A stretch of DNA of 64,000 bases from Paratinospora sagittata. Taxonomy: Eukaryota > Streptophyta > Magnoliopsida > Ranunculales > Menispermaceae. Where the stretch lies: the NCBI GenBank assembly GCA_035771175.1, contig CM069593.1, positions 33,120,741 through 33,184,740 of the forward strand. The letters are read 5' to 3'. The number at the start of each line of letters is the position of its first letter. Position 1 is the stretch's first letter. The notes beneath the pieces were generated by a model. The model had not been told where the DNA came from. It saw only the letters and a program-made list of their open reading frames with translations, and did not search any database. Shown in pieces: positions 10,927-20,929 of this stretch. Made by a program: the position numbers and the translations under genes.

Positions 10927-13726
10927 TGTTGGTCCACCCAAGAGGGGGGTGAATTGGGTGCGATGGTCAATTTTAAAATTATCTTCCAATAACTTAGTGA
11001 TTTACATGAGTGTATTGGAATTGGATGTAAGATAGAACACAGACTAAATTGCAAACGTGTGACACACAATTCATAGTGGTTTGACAGCGCCTACGTCCAC
11101 TACCGAACCTCCTCAGTTAGGATTTTAACCTTATCACTAAAGGATTCTGTTACGGGTGAGAACCAAACCGTTACAGATGCCCTTTTACAATTTAAAGGCA
11201 AACCTATCCTTTTACGGGCTAAGGATAAACCGTTTCTCTTTTACAGGCAAGAGATAGTCTATCTTTTTACGGGATGAGGATGAACCGGTTCTCTTTTAAA
11301 GGCTGAGAGATAACCTATCTTTTTTAAGGTTAAGGACACACCTATCCTTTTACGGGATCAGGATGAACATTTTTCCTTTTTTCGGGCTGAGGAAGAACCC
11401 ATGTTCCTTTTACGGGATCAGGAAGAACCGTTGTGATTTCAAACCTGAAGTCACTTAAGTGGTTCACGCCCACTTGTCCTAGTTGTTTCACATCGAAACA
11501 CACCAGCAAATAACAATTCAAATAATGTTGGCTCTAACAAAGTATAACACTTTACAATTAAGCACCTTGCATAGCATTATAAAGATATGAAATATGAAAT
11601 AGGTAATGCTAAGTTGAAATACACCTTCAGTCCTTCACCTTTCAATGTTTGGTATTGCTCAAGTGCAGTTTCGAAAAACATGAATGATATGATATGAAAA
11701 TCAGTGTTTCTTTGAAAATAAATAAATACCGAATAAAGATTCACTTAAAACAGGAAGGACTGATGTAAATCAAAGACACAGACAATTTTTAAAATAAATA
11801 TAAAATATAAGTATGAAAACTTCTGGTTCAGTGATTAGTAGTTAACGCAACTACTGATATAGTTCAATACAATACTTAAGATATGAAATCAAGTACGACT
11901 GTATATCTTGAACTATTTTTCAAATTCTACCTCCAACAAGAATGATACCAGATATGAATCAGTGTTGAGAATTTGAGTTGATACCAGATCAAATAAATTT
12001 TCAAAGATAGAATGAAAATAAGCTTAGTATGAAAATCATTTGAATACATAAATACTTTGAAAGATTAGAAAATAAAATTTATTTTTACTCATATTAGCTT
12101 TCAAAAAGTATTGGCACAATACAAAATGATTAACAAGTTGTTTAATCCTAAGTGCTGATATTTATAGACTTAATGGGACATAGCCGTTAGACATTTGAAG
12201 TTCAAATAATATGAACATTTACACACAACAACTAGAATGTTATATAAAAATGGCAACTACAATTTTCACCAACATTCTGGCTCTTTTTAGATTTTATGAA
12301 AAATGAAAGTTTTAGAAAAACCTATTTCATGTATCAGAGACGATCTATGATAGGTCTGAAAAGGACTCTATGCAAAGGTCTGTTATGAAAAAGTAAACTG
12401 ATGTAGTGTACTTGTTCGAATAGTGATGGTTGTTGAATTAGCATCCTGATTCCATAATTTGTGTTTTCCTAACGCATAATATCAACAATGTCATTTTATT
12501 CTTTGAGGGCGCTTATTACGTATAAGCGTCCTGCTGAACACTTAAGTGAGGGCGCTACTAACTCGTAAGCGTCCTGACTTACTTTGACACTTAAATGAGT
12601 TAACCTTGAGGGCGCTAATGCACAGTTAGCGTCCTATTATGTTTTAAAACAACTAAGTGCATGTGGGCACTACTGTCTGAGTAAGCGTCCTGCCTTTAAA
12701 ACATAAAACAAAACATGAGGGCACTACAACTATGTAAGTGTGCTACTAGTTAAAAACATTTTAAACAAAGACACAAGCACGCTAAAGGACAGACAGTGTC
12801 CTGAAAGTTACTAAGTTGATTCCTAAAGGTGAGGGCGCTTCTATCTAGATAGTGTCCTGATAGATTGTTTAACTTATAAATATCAGTTTCCTCAAAGAAG
12901 CATTCTTTGAAGAACTTAGGACATCTTTCAGTGAGCTGATGTTGAGTTAGCTTCCTGACAACTTCAGAGGTTGACTAATAAAGGAGGCCGCTACTATACA
13001 AGTAAGAGTCCTGAAAAATCAGTTCAAATCAACCTTGAATGTTATCAGCATCCTAATGAACTATCAGCGTCATGACTTATCAAGTTCAGGAGAGCACTGC
13101 TATTTCATTAGCGTCCTAAAAGACTCTTTGAAAACAGTTTTGAATCGCGATAAAATATACGATAAATGCGAATAAAAACTTGGTAGATGTCAAATTAAAT
13201 ATATAATATTAAATTATTTGAAATACCGTAAAAACATGAAATCAAAACGTGCAGATTAGAAAAACGTATGTAGATGATTTATGCATGGTTTCGAAAAACA
13301 TTTTGAGCAATAATGATTAGAGAAAGATATACCTTAAATACTTTGTGTATTTCTCTTTTCTCATAACCGTTAAATCTAACTCTTCATTATGAGATCTTCA
13401 ATAAGAGCTTTGCGTGGAGTTGAATAACTTGAACGTTGATCAAGAGATGTAGTCTTGAATCTTGATTGAATCGTTCGAGTGAATTGATCTTGAAATCATG
13501 ATGTGATCGTTAAAGTTCTTTGGTTGAGATGAACTTGACCGTTGGATGTGATCTTTGAGTTCCTTAATCGAATCGTTCATTGGCTTTTTGCTTTACTGAG
13601 GTGCTTTGATGAAATCTTGATACACGCACGTTTAGCACTGAAAAGTACTTTGTTCGTGATCATCAAAATATACTTTATCACAGTATATTTAGGGACGAGC
13701 TAAGTGATGAACCGCATAGGTTAACA
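10927..13726 (-). mobile_element. Solo LTR of family A nested in family B LTR
   Basis: A complete 2,800-base LTR running from TGTTGGTCC (10927) to TTAACA (13726) on the plus strand, hence TGTTAAC...GACCAACA in sense. Flanks are CAAAG (10922-10926) and CAAAA (13727-13731), a 5-bp target duplication with one change. There is no internal region, so unequal recombination has removed it. It carries both hairpin arrays, at about 11150-11440 and 12500-13110. Confidence 0.9.
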
Positions 13727-13986
13727 CAAAATGTATCGGTTGCTCTCTCACCCGCAAGTTGAAAAACTGTAAGGGTTTACTCCTTACCTATGAAGAGGGT
13801 TCGATAGTGAAGTTTGTAGTGGAGGTAGGAAGGAGCCGAACCACTATAAATCTTGTGTGTCCACTTGTCATGTCATTTATTGTACTTCACTATCATATGT
13901 TGTAACTTGTTTAAACCTGCAAATTGATTTTATTGAAAGGTTGAATCGTCCAATTCACCCCCCTTCTTGGACATTATTGGCCAACA
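13727..13986 (+). mobile_element. SIRE-type LTR, family B, right part
   Basis: Continues the interrupted family B LTR: CGGTTGCTCTCTCACCCGC, the AACCACTATAAATC text common to these LTRs, TTCACCCCCCTTCTTGGAC, and the terminal CCAACA at 13981-13986. No primer site follows, so this too may be a solo LTR. Confidence 0.7.
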
Positions 13987-14329
13987 ATTGCATTTCTTCA
14001 ATAATTGATCTAGGGTTTATATTTGTAACATATTATAAGATTCATGCCACGATGAATGCAACATGTGTGCTCTTCCTTTTACTGTTTAATGAATTCTTTT
14101 TCTCTTCATTTTCATATTGTAAGTGGTATCAAATATTGCCTCTCTACTTTTTAAATACCCTATTATTTTTTCTCGTCATTTGATAATGTTCTTAGATACT
14201 ATCAGTTTAAAATACAAATTATTTTTATATCAAGAAATACAAATTATAAAAATTGATTTTCTGAATTTAATGTATTAATGACATGAGAAGCACAAGGTGC
14301 AATTACAACATGTTATACATTTAGAATAG

Positions 14330-14422
14330 GATGTTGGAGCCAAAGCTGGAAATCGACGCTCGTGCCTAAGCATCCCTTGGATGCTAGGGATGCGCGTGTA
14401 GTGCGTCGCACCTTCCAACATC
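14330..14422. repeat. Three-tier nested inverted repeat
   Basis: Outer arms GATGTTGGA (14330-14338) and TCCAACATC (14414-14422), middle arms CGACGC (14354-14359) and GCGTCG (14403-14408), inner arms GCATCCCT (14370-14377) and AGGGATGC (14386-14393) around an 8-base loop. All three pairs are exact. It could be a small MITE-like element or a hairpin RNA; nothing else identifies it. Confidence 0.6.
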
Positions 14423-14534
14423 TAAGGGACGTTGGGGCATCAACATTGGCCCAGTGTCCCTTTAGCATGATTCATATATTTACGATAGAAAAAATACAGT
14501 AGACATTTGGAACCATGGCTTAAAAATAATAAAT

Positions 14535-14561
14535 AACCATGGTTAAATTTTAACCGTGGTT
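14535..14561. repeat. AACCATGGTT near-palindrome
   Basis: AACCATGGTTAAA followed by TTTTAACCGTGGTT, one mismatch in the arms. Paired AACC(A/G)TGG words are common near the ends of plant CACTA transposons, and CACTGTGGTAGAAAATTC is present on the minus strand near 14588-14606. No transposase and no second end was found, so assignment is weak. Confidence 0.35.
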
Positions 14562-15093
14562 GAAGAGGGTTTAAAAGTCATTTTTGATGAATTTTCTACC
14601 ACACTGCATATTCACTTTTAAAGATGAATGATGTGGGGCATAAAAGAAATGCGCCAAAAGGAAATGAAGCGCACATGCGAGAAACTCAAGCCCAGCCAAG
14701 AAAGATCTCTCCCACACAAGTACATTTTCCTGTTTGTAACCGCTCTACAAAGATCGATTCATGCTTTAGAGATGAGACGAAGAAAAAGCAGTGTAATTTT
14801 CTCATAAGTGAGATGGAAGGAAGAAGATTAAGTTTCTTAGAAGCGAGACAGAAGGAAGAAGATCAGTTGTAGATGGAAATCCCTGCTATGCACCTGTGAT
14901 GAGGTTAGTAGAAATCACGGTTCTATTCCCCAATTTTTTTTTTCTATCAACACCACCATCTTCATTGATAGCAATTTTGATTGCTTTTTTTTTTCCAATT
15001 TTTTGCCCCAAAATGGCATTTTATGCCAATCCATCTCCTTGTTACCCTCTTTTTTCTTTGAATTCTCATTTTCTTCTCCTTCTTCTTCTTTTT

Positions 15094-16478
15094 TAAAATA
15101 CCCTAGGTTTGCACAAAAAATAAAATAATCAATAAAATAATAAATAAATAAAATATTCGGGGACATGCCCGAACGTTCAGGTGTAATTTTTCCTATTTAA
15201 GGAACCACTCCCCTTCCTCATTTCTCACACCAAAATCACTTCTCCTTGTGATTTTCCTTCTCTTTTTCACTCATTTTGAGTTTTTGTCTTCTCTTTTGAG
15301 ACTCTCTGTAAGGTGCAACAGGTTCTGCTCGAGGGAAGGCGCCAGTTCTCAATGGACTTTTTATCTGAAGGTGGGGAACGAAACATAGGTTTACGTGTCT
15401 TATAACTTTTATTAAAGTTTACATTCATTTATCAGTACGTATACTATTCATTTACACAACATTATTGCGTATAATGTTTATAGTTATCATACTTATGCTT
15501 GTATATTTGGAGTTCATGTATCACACTGTCGTTATGCCGGATTAGTTGTCAATCTGGCTCAACCAGACTCAGTCTTGTCCTCAGTAACTTTAAATAGTGA
15601 ACGAGAGGCAGCGTGCTGTTCTAGACGATTGGTATTTAAGTAGACCTCATGTCTCATCTCTCAACTGGAGACTGATCTGGTTGGTCTTATTTGAAAGCCA
15701 TCAGCTTATACAAGTAATACTGAATGTCTTAACCTTGCACGTAGTGATACCGACCCTGATAAGGATCACCACACATTGTGAAATCCTGTCTAAATGTTAA
15801 GTAAAGATCGGACCAGTTCATGCATTGGCATCATACATAGCACCACCTAGGGACGTATGTGGTTTATGATTCATAGAATAGTTAGAAGCAATGCTCGCTA
15901 TTCATTATATTTCTCTGGAGATGGACTTACAATGAGAACCTGGCTACTCTTGGGGAGGGACATCTGTACGTGAATCCAGAGCGTCGTTCCTGAGGAGGGA
16001 CGTTCAATGAGAACCCGACTACTCCTGGGGAGGGACATCTGTACGTTCACTCAGGCGATGTACAATCATCAAACCAATACGAGACGGTGTCATGCATACA
16101 TACATGTTGGATTGATTATGATGCTCTAATATGTATTTAAGATATTTGATTATGAAGTTTGTTTTATTAATTATTATATTCACAGACTATTTTACCCACT
16201 GAGCATATAGCTCACCCCGTTGTTATACAATTTTTTCCAGGACGTTAGGGTGGACTGGGTGCAGGTTTTTGGGCCCACATTTTGTACCTTTTGTATTATT
16301 CATTGGGGATTTTGGGAGAATGTTCCCTTAACTATTTCATGTACAAATATATTATGAAATTAATGAAATTAGACTTGTACTTAATCGTGTTTCCGCACAT
16401 TCAATTATTGTTATAATGCATTAGCCCCCCGTCCGTGAGTGTCCCGCCGGTTTAGGCGCATCCGGGCAGGGTGTGACA
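15094..16478 (+). repeat. 5' LTR of element H
   Basis: Starts TAAAATACCCTAGG (TG changed to TA) and ends GTGTGACA. CCTATTTAAGGAAC near 15193 may serve as the TATA region. It holds two near-tandem copies of a unit (15917-15991 and 15992-16050) sharing CAATGAGAACC, CTACTC and GGGGAGGGACATCTGTACG. The same two units occur in the 3' LTR. Confidence 0.85.
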
Positions 16479-16483
16479 TTTAA

Positions 16484-16494
16484 TGGTATCAGAG
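16484..16494 (+). promoter_or_regulatory. Primer binding site of element H
   Basis: TGGTATCAGAG lies five bases after the 5' LTR and is complementary to the 3' end of initiator-Met tRNA. Confidence 0.85.
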
Positions 16495-16540
16495 AGTAAG
16501 GTCCACGGCCCGTCCAAGTCCACCAAATTAGGGGAAGAAA

Positions 16541-16762
16541 TTATTTATTATATATATATATATATATATCTAGAACTATATATATATGAATTATATATAG
16601 TTGAGATTTATATTAAATATATATCTAGAAAACTTTATACTTTTTATATAGTTTAGATTTATATATATAGTTATGATGTATGAAAACTATATATATAGTT
16701 CATGATTAAATATATATATCTATATATCTATGTATATATGAGATATATATATATATCATATT
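16541..16762. repeat. AT-rich simple repeat in leader of element H
   Basis: Long runs of (TA)n interrupted by TCTAGA and ATGAAT words, between the primer site and the pre-gag ORF. Likely slippage expansion. Confidence 0.85.
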
Positions 16763-16906
16763 GCTAATGGAGAATTTGGATTAAATGATGACATAAACAT
16801 CAAGAGAAAAATAAAGAATATTGTCCAACGGACAAAGCATAAATCTTAAAAATGTTAGGAATATATTTTGTGTCTTTCACAAGTTTATTTTCGTTTCAGC
16901 AAAATA

Positions 16907-18502
16907 ATGGCCTCAAGTGAAGGAACGACTTCCAGTAGTAGGGAACCAATTCCCACAAGACTCAAGGAATTGTTCAAAAGAAAGGTTATGACTATGAGGA
17001 GTATCGACATTAGAGATCTCCGCCTCCGTCCGATCCTTCACGAAAAACTCACAACACTGGGGTGGTTGATCATAACAAAAGTTGAGGGTTACGTCTCTTT
17101 CAACTTGGTGAAGTCCTTCTACTAAGCCATGAATTGCGTGAGACTTCAAGAAGATGGGATCAGCCTTGTTTTGGAGACAACGGTCAGGGGAACAAAGATT
17201 TCTATCAACGTCGAAATTACTGCGCTACTTATGGAGATCGCGATTGGAGACAGAATCATTGATCCACACGAACCCCAAACAGTTGCAAAGATCGCGGAGT
17301 CCAAAGAACTGTTGTTCAATTTCCTCGCCAAAAAGCCATACACCCAATTGACATACGCCCACCTCCCAAACAATCTCCATAAACCACCTCTTGTCGGCCT
17401 TGGAAAGATCGTATTCAGCAACATCTTGCCAGAAAAGGTAACTAGAGGTGTTATGTCAGGGCTCAACTTCTTGTGCTATATTGCATAGAAAAGAAAATTA
17501 AGGTCTCCCTACCTCACATAATCATCCAACAAATGTGGTGGGTGATTCAAAACCCTTTAAGAAAGCAACTCCTCGGCTATGGAGTCTTGATCATGAGGAT
17601 GCTATATGAGGCAATCGTCAACACTTTTGATGAGTTTTCGAAGCAGATTACTGAGGCGGTTACAACATCCTCTATCTTCAAGACATTTGTCACAAGTGGT
17701 GGGGTAACTGACGAGGAAGTATTCGGCGTGACTTTAGGAGGAAATGGCGAAAGAATTAGAGACAAAAATGGACGTTGTCACCGAAAAAGTCGGCACAAGA
17801 TTCCTGTTAGGGAGGTACAAAATAACGAGCCAAATCAGAACCCTACGTCAAACCCAGCCCCGAATAATGGTCAAACCGATCACCTATTCTCTTAGGAAGA
17901 TTTCCTTGCCAACCTAAATCAACCTCAACCAAATCAGGATAGACAAAGAGTTCCAGCAAATCCACCCTCCTGGAACATGCCAACTCAAGGCAATACTATG
18001 TACCGAAGGTTTCCAACTCCTGAGGTACCGTATCGGCCAGTCCCACAAGTTCCTGTGAATCAACATCAACAGAATTGTGCGGCACCAAATTTTGAAAGAC
18101 AAGACATCCCAATGAGCCCATTGTTTCAAGACTTTTCAACCCAAGCATATCCAAATGTCCAAGGGGTTCCAGTTAGGGAATCCCCGTACAATCAAAACAA
18201 CTACCCCACACCTATGAGTCAACCGTACGACCAATACTTTCCACCAATACCTACGGCCTACCCCTCCACCTATGGGACAGTCAACCCATCAACCAACGAT
18301 GGGGCAATTGACTAACCCATTCGAGCAGATAAATGTGATTGTAGCTAGTATTGCTCGGATGGAGGAGACTCAAAATGCTTTGTTAACACGTATGCAAAAC
18401 GTCGAAGAACAACGAGCAAATTCTCAACCTTCTTCTAGTAGTCTTTATGTACCTAGCAGGAGGTCTAAAAGGAGAAGTAGTAGGCAGGAAAATCAGGAAT
18501 GA
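16907..18502 (+). pseudogene. Pre-gag ORF of element H, broken
   Basis: An extra protein of about 530 codons before gag, unusual for Tekay-type elements. I start at ATG 16907 (MASSEGTTSSSREPIPTRL). In-frame stops occur at 17123-17125 and 17893-17895, with frame changes near 17480 and near 18300. The amino-terminal half (to about 17640) has the pattern LNFLCY..EKKIKVSLPHII...M and a glycine-containing LLGYGVLIMRMLYEA block. This aligns by eye with VNLPYVILRHM...CLPYGALLNKVFRCFGV in element J and with VNLDHILMHVM...GLPLGMYLTTLFERCGI in the family C element. That pattern resembles the Pfam 'putative plant transposon protein' domain, role unknown. The other half is Pro/Gln/Asn-rich and ends with a basic tail PSRRSKRRSSRQ, a possible RNA-binding or nuclear signal. 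A polypyrimidine-CAG sits just before the start. Confidence 0.65.
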
Positions 18503-19280
18503 TCACTGGCATTGTAAAATTTATTTTATATATGAATGAAAATGTTTTGTTTAAGACTATTTTTGGTGGGCCGACTTACAACCATTCTTTCTTTTGTATC
18601 ACTAACTTTGGAGTGATATGGGACACAACAAAATTGGAGGATACTAAGTAAAATGTGGAAGTAAGAAAACCTACGACCTTGTATGAAAAGAAACATTTGG
18701 AGAAAGTTGCATTACTAACATTATCACTAAGTTTACACGGTATGGGACGAGTAAACTTGTACGATACTATTAGTGAACTACTATTCAACCGATGTTTTAT
18801 AGAGATCGCGTTCATAAATCTTAACTTGGTTGACACCCTTATTACCAAATTCATGTGGTATGAGACACACGAATTTGGATAATAGTCGAAAAGACTAAGA
18901 GAAAGAGTTTGAATACATAAGATTGCGATAGAACGTTAGATTACGATATTTACCGAGGCGAATCTTAGAATTTTTATGAGTCGTATGGATTTTCAATGAA
19001 ATATGTATGTATGTTCACAAAAACCAGAACCAAAACATTTGTAATACTTACAAAGTTTTATACTTATTATATAAACATTCTAACCTTGTTTTCCACCATG
19101 GCCAAATATACGAGGCACGTAAGATTCTTTGATTCCTCAACAAAAACCTTACACTATACTTAGAAAAATAGGTGGCTTTTATATTGCAATACTCTCGAAT
19201 TTGTTGCTGTGAATACCATAACATTATACTTGGTTACAGTTCCTAAATCATAGTTTTATTTTCTCCTTGCCAGTGAGAAA
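18503..19280 (+). other. Structured spacer between pre-gag ORF and gag (element H)
   Basis: No open frame of note. It carries three regularly spaced stem-loops (next entry) and ends in a polypyrimidine tract with TTGCCAG eight bases before the gag ATG, which looks like a splice acceptor or simply a leader. Element J has a spacer of similar length in the same place. Confidence 0.6.
18597..18882 (+). other. Ladder of GGTATGGGAC stem-loops, element H
   Basis: Hairpin 1 (18597-18643): TATC clamp, stem AACTTTG/CAAAATT with one mismatch, loop with GATATGGGAC. Hairpin 2 (18722-18766): TATC/GATA clamp, stem AAGTTTAC/GTAAACTT exact, loop ACGGTATGGGACGA. Hairpin 3 (18839-18882): TTAT/ATAA clamp, stem CCAAATTC/GAATTTGG exact, loop with GGTATGAGAC. 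Starts are 125 and 117 bases apart. Stems differ in sequence yet each is self-complementary. A weaker pair TAAGATT/AATCTTA follows at 18918-18967. Confidence 0.75.
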
Positions 19281-20630
19281 ATGCAAACCAGGAAGAGAGG
19301 AAGGCCACGTATTGTCCGTCCAACAGAGGAGGCACCTCCTGAGATTCAGAACCAGGAACCGCAGCCTTTGACGACTGCACAGGCCACACTCGACACTGCC
19401 ATTACGTCTGGGTAGGCAGTGCCACCCCAACCCACATCCTTTGCCATGCTTTCGAGTATGGAAGTCTTTTTCGGCGAATTTATCGAGGCGATGAAAGTAG
19501 CTGTTCAGACGACTGTTCGTGGGACCGCTACCAATCAGGTTGTCACTGTTCAGGCACCTCATTCTTTCTGGGTCGAAGACTCAAACTAACCAGATTATGA
19601 AGTACAAGAGGCTACAACCTCTTACTTTTGCTGGCACCATTGATGCTGAAGAGGTGCAGAAATGGCTGGATGAGTCAAATAAGGCTCTCGATGCAATGGG
19701 AGTCAATGAGGCTCTAAAGATTCCACTTGCGCCCTACCAACTTATTGGTGGAGCAAATACATGGTGGATAACAGTAAAGGAAGACCCAAGGGTCAACACC
19801 ACGGATATGACTTGGCAACAGTTCGAGTCATTGTTTATTGATGAGTACTTCCCCGACGCTATGAAGAGGCAGAAGCGTCAGGAGTTCGCCAAGCTATACC
19901 AAGGCGGCATGACAGTCAGGGAGTACACTGGCAAGTTTAAAGAATTATCAATCTACTCTCTCTCTACCATCTCAACGGAGTAAGATAAGACCGAGAAATT
20001 CTACAATGGCCTTCGTCCTGACATTCGACAAGCCTTGTCAGTCTTGGATCTCAAGATTTACAAGGAGGTTGTGGACAAGGCCATGAGCTTTGAGCAGGAG
20101 AAGATTATGCAGGAAAAGATTGTGCAGGAGCAGAGACTGAATAGGGGAAAATGGCCTGCAATGTTTTCCCAACATGGCTCGCAGCAGGGCAACAAAAAAA
20201 AATCCTACTATAATCAAAACCCAGCCCTCCCAGCCCCTGTTCAGAAGAATGAGGCCACGACACCTGCGGCTGAACCATCCAACCCTGACCATCAGGGTTT
20301 TCGCAATCATGTCCGAAGAGGCCGTAATGGCAGGGGTGGACGTCGAAACAGCAATGGCAGAGGTGGTGGTCAGCACCACAATCAACATGGCCAACAAAAC
20401 CAACAGCAGCAAAGGCTGACGTGTTACAACTGCGGCCAACAGGGCCATGTCAGAAATGCTCGTCTGCACCTTCAGCAACCTGTTCCCGTTGTTCCAGTCC
20501 AACAAGCACCACCTGCTGCTAATGCCCAACCCAGGAAGAACCAGCAAAACCAGGGGCAACGGAATCAGGGCAGAGCATTTTCCATCGCTCAACAACCCCT
20601 CTTAGACAACAATATAGTCGAAGGTACATG
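19281..20630 (+). pseudogene. gag: gag of element H, broken
   Basis: Start at ATG 19281 (MQTRKRGRPR, basic). In-frame stops near 19412 and 19588, one frame change near 19560, and another in-frame stop at 19981-19983. The capsid region (Retrotrans_gag type) is well kept: LQPLTFAGTIDAEEVQKWLD, GGANTWWITVKE, MTWQQFESLFIDEYFPDAM, QEFAKLYQGGMTVREYTGKF, FYNGLRPDIRQAL. A Gly/Arg/Asn/Gln-rich stretch then leads to one zinc knuckle that reads CYNCGQQGHVRNAR: the first Cys pair and His are present but the last Cys is lost, apparently with a short deletion. Nucleic-acid binding by this copy would be impaired. The frame runs on into protease without a stop. Confidence 0.85.
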
Positions 20631-20925
20631 TCCCTTGTTCAATACAATGGTGCATGTCTTGTTCGATTCGGGTGCTACACATTCTTTTATATCGTCTGCA
20701 TTGGTAAGACATTTAGGGTTGCATCTTGAACCCATAGAAATCACAATCCACGTCACATCACCTTTAGGATCTAGTACTAACGTGAATTTGCAGTGTTCTC
20801 AATGTGAGCTTCGAATGGCCGAACAAATAATATATGCAGATCTTTTTGTGATGGACATTGAAGACTTCGACATCATCCTCGGCAAGGACTGGCTCGCACC
20901 ACTGAATGAAAGATCAATTGTATGA
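20631..20925 (+). pseudogene. pro: Aspartic protease of element H
   Basis: In frame with gag from 20035. The catalytic triplet is intact: VLFDSGATHSFIS at about 20656-20690, followed by a hydrophobic flap area and VMDIEDFDIILGKDWLAPLN near the end, the ILG.DWL element typical of gypsy retropepsins. The frame closes at 20923-20925; homologous linker sequence continues in another frame into reverse transcriptase. It is one of the few catalytically plausible domains in the window. Confidence 0.85.
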
Positions 20926-20929
20926 AGAA

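Larger units (their letters stand above)
13987..15093. other. Unassigned sequence left of element H
   Basis: Not recognised. It holds a nested inverted repeat (14330-14422), a second small hairpin (14425-14461), a near-palindrome of AACCATGG type (14535-14561) and a short open frame (14624-14872) without recognisable domains. It ends in a CT-rich stretch where element H is inserted; similar CT-rich text continues after 25979. Confidence 0.4.

Noticed and set aside
14624..14872. 82-codon frame in unassigned DNA
   Set aside because: No recognisable domain, no clear promoter or codon bias and no second exon seen; could be real but cannot be supported.
20038..20595. 185-codon leucine-rich frame on the minus strand
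   Set aside because: Mirror of the Gln/Asn/Gly-rich gag of element H; repetitive CAN/AAC codons give antisense leucine and valine runs.
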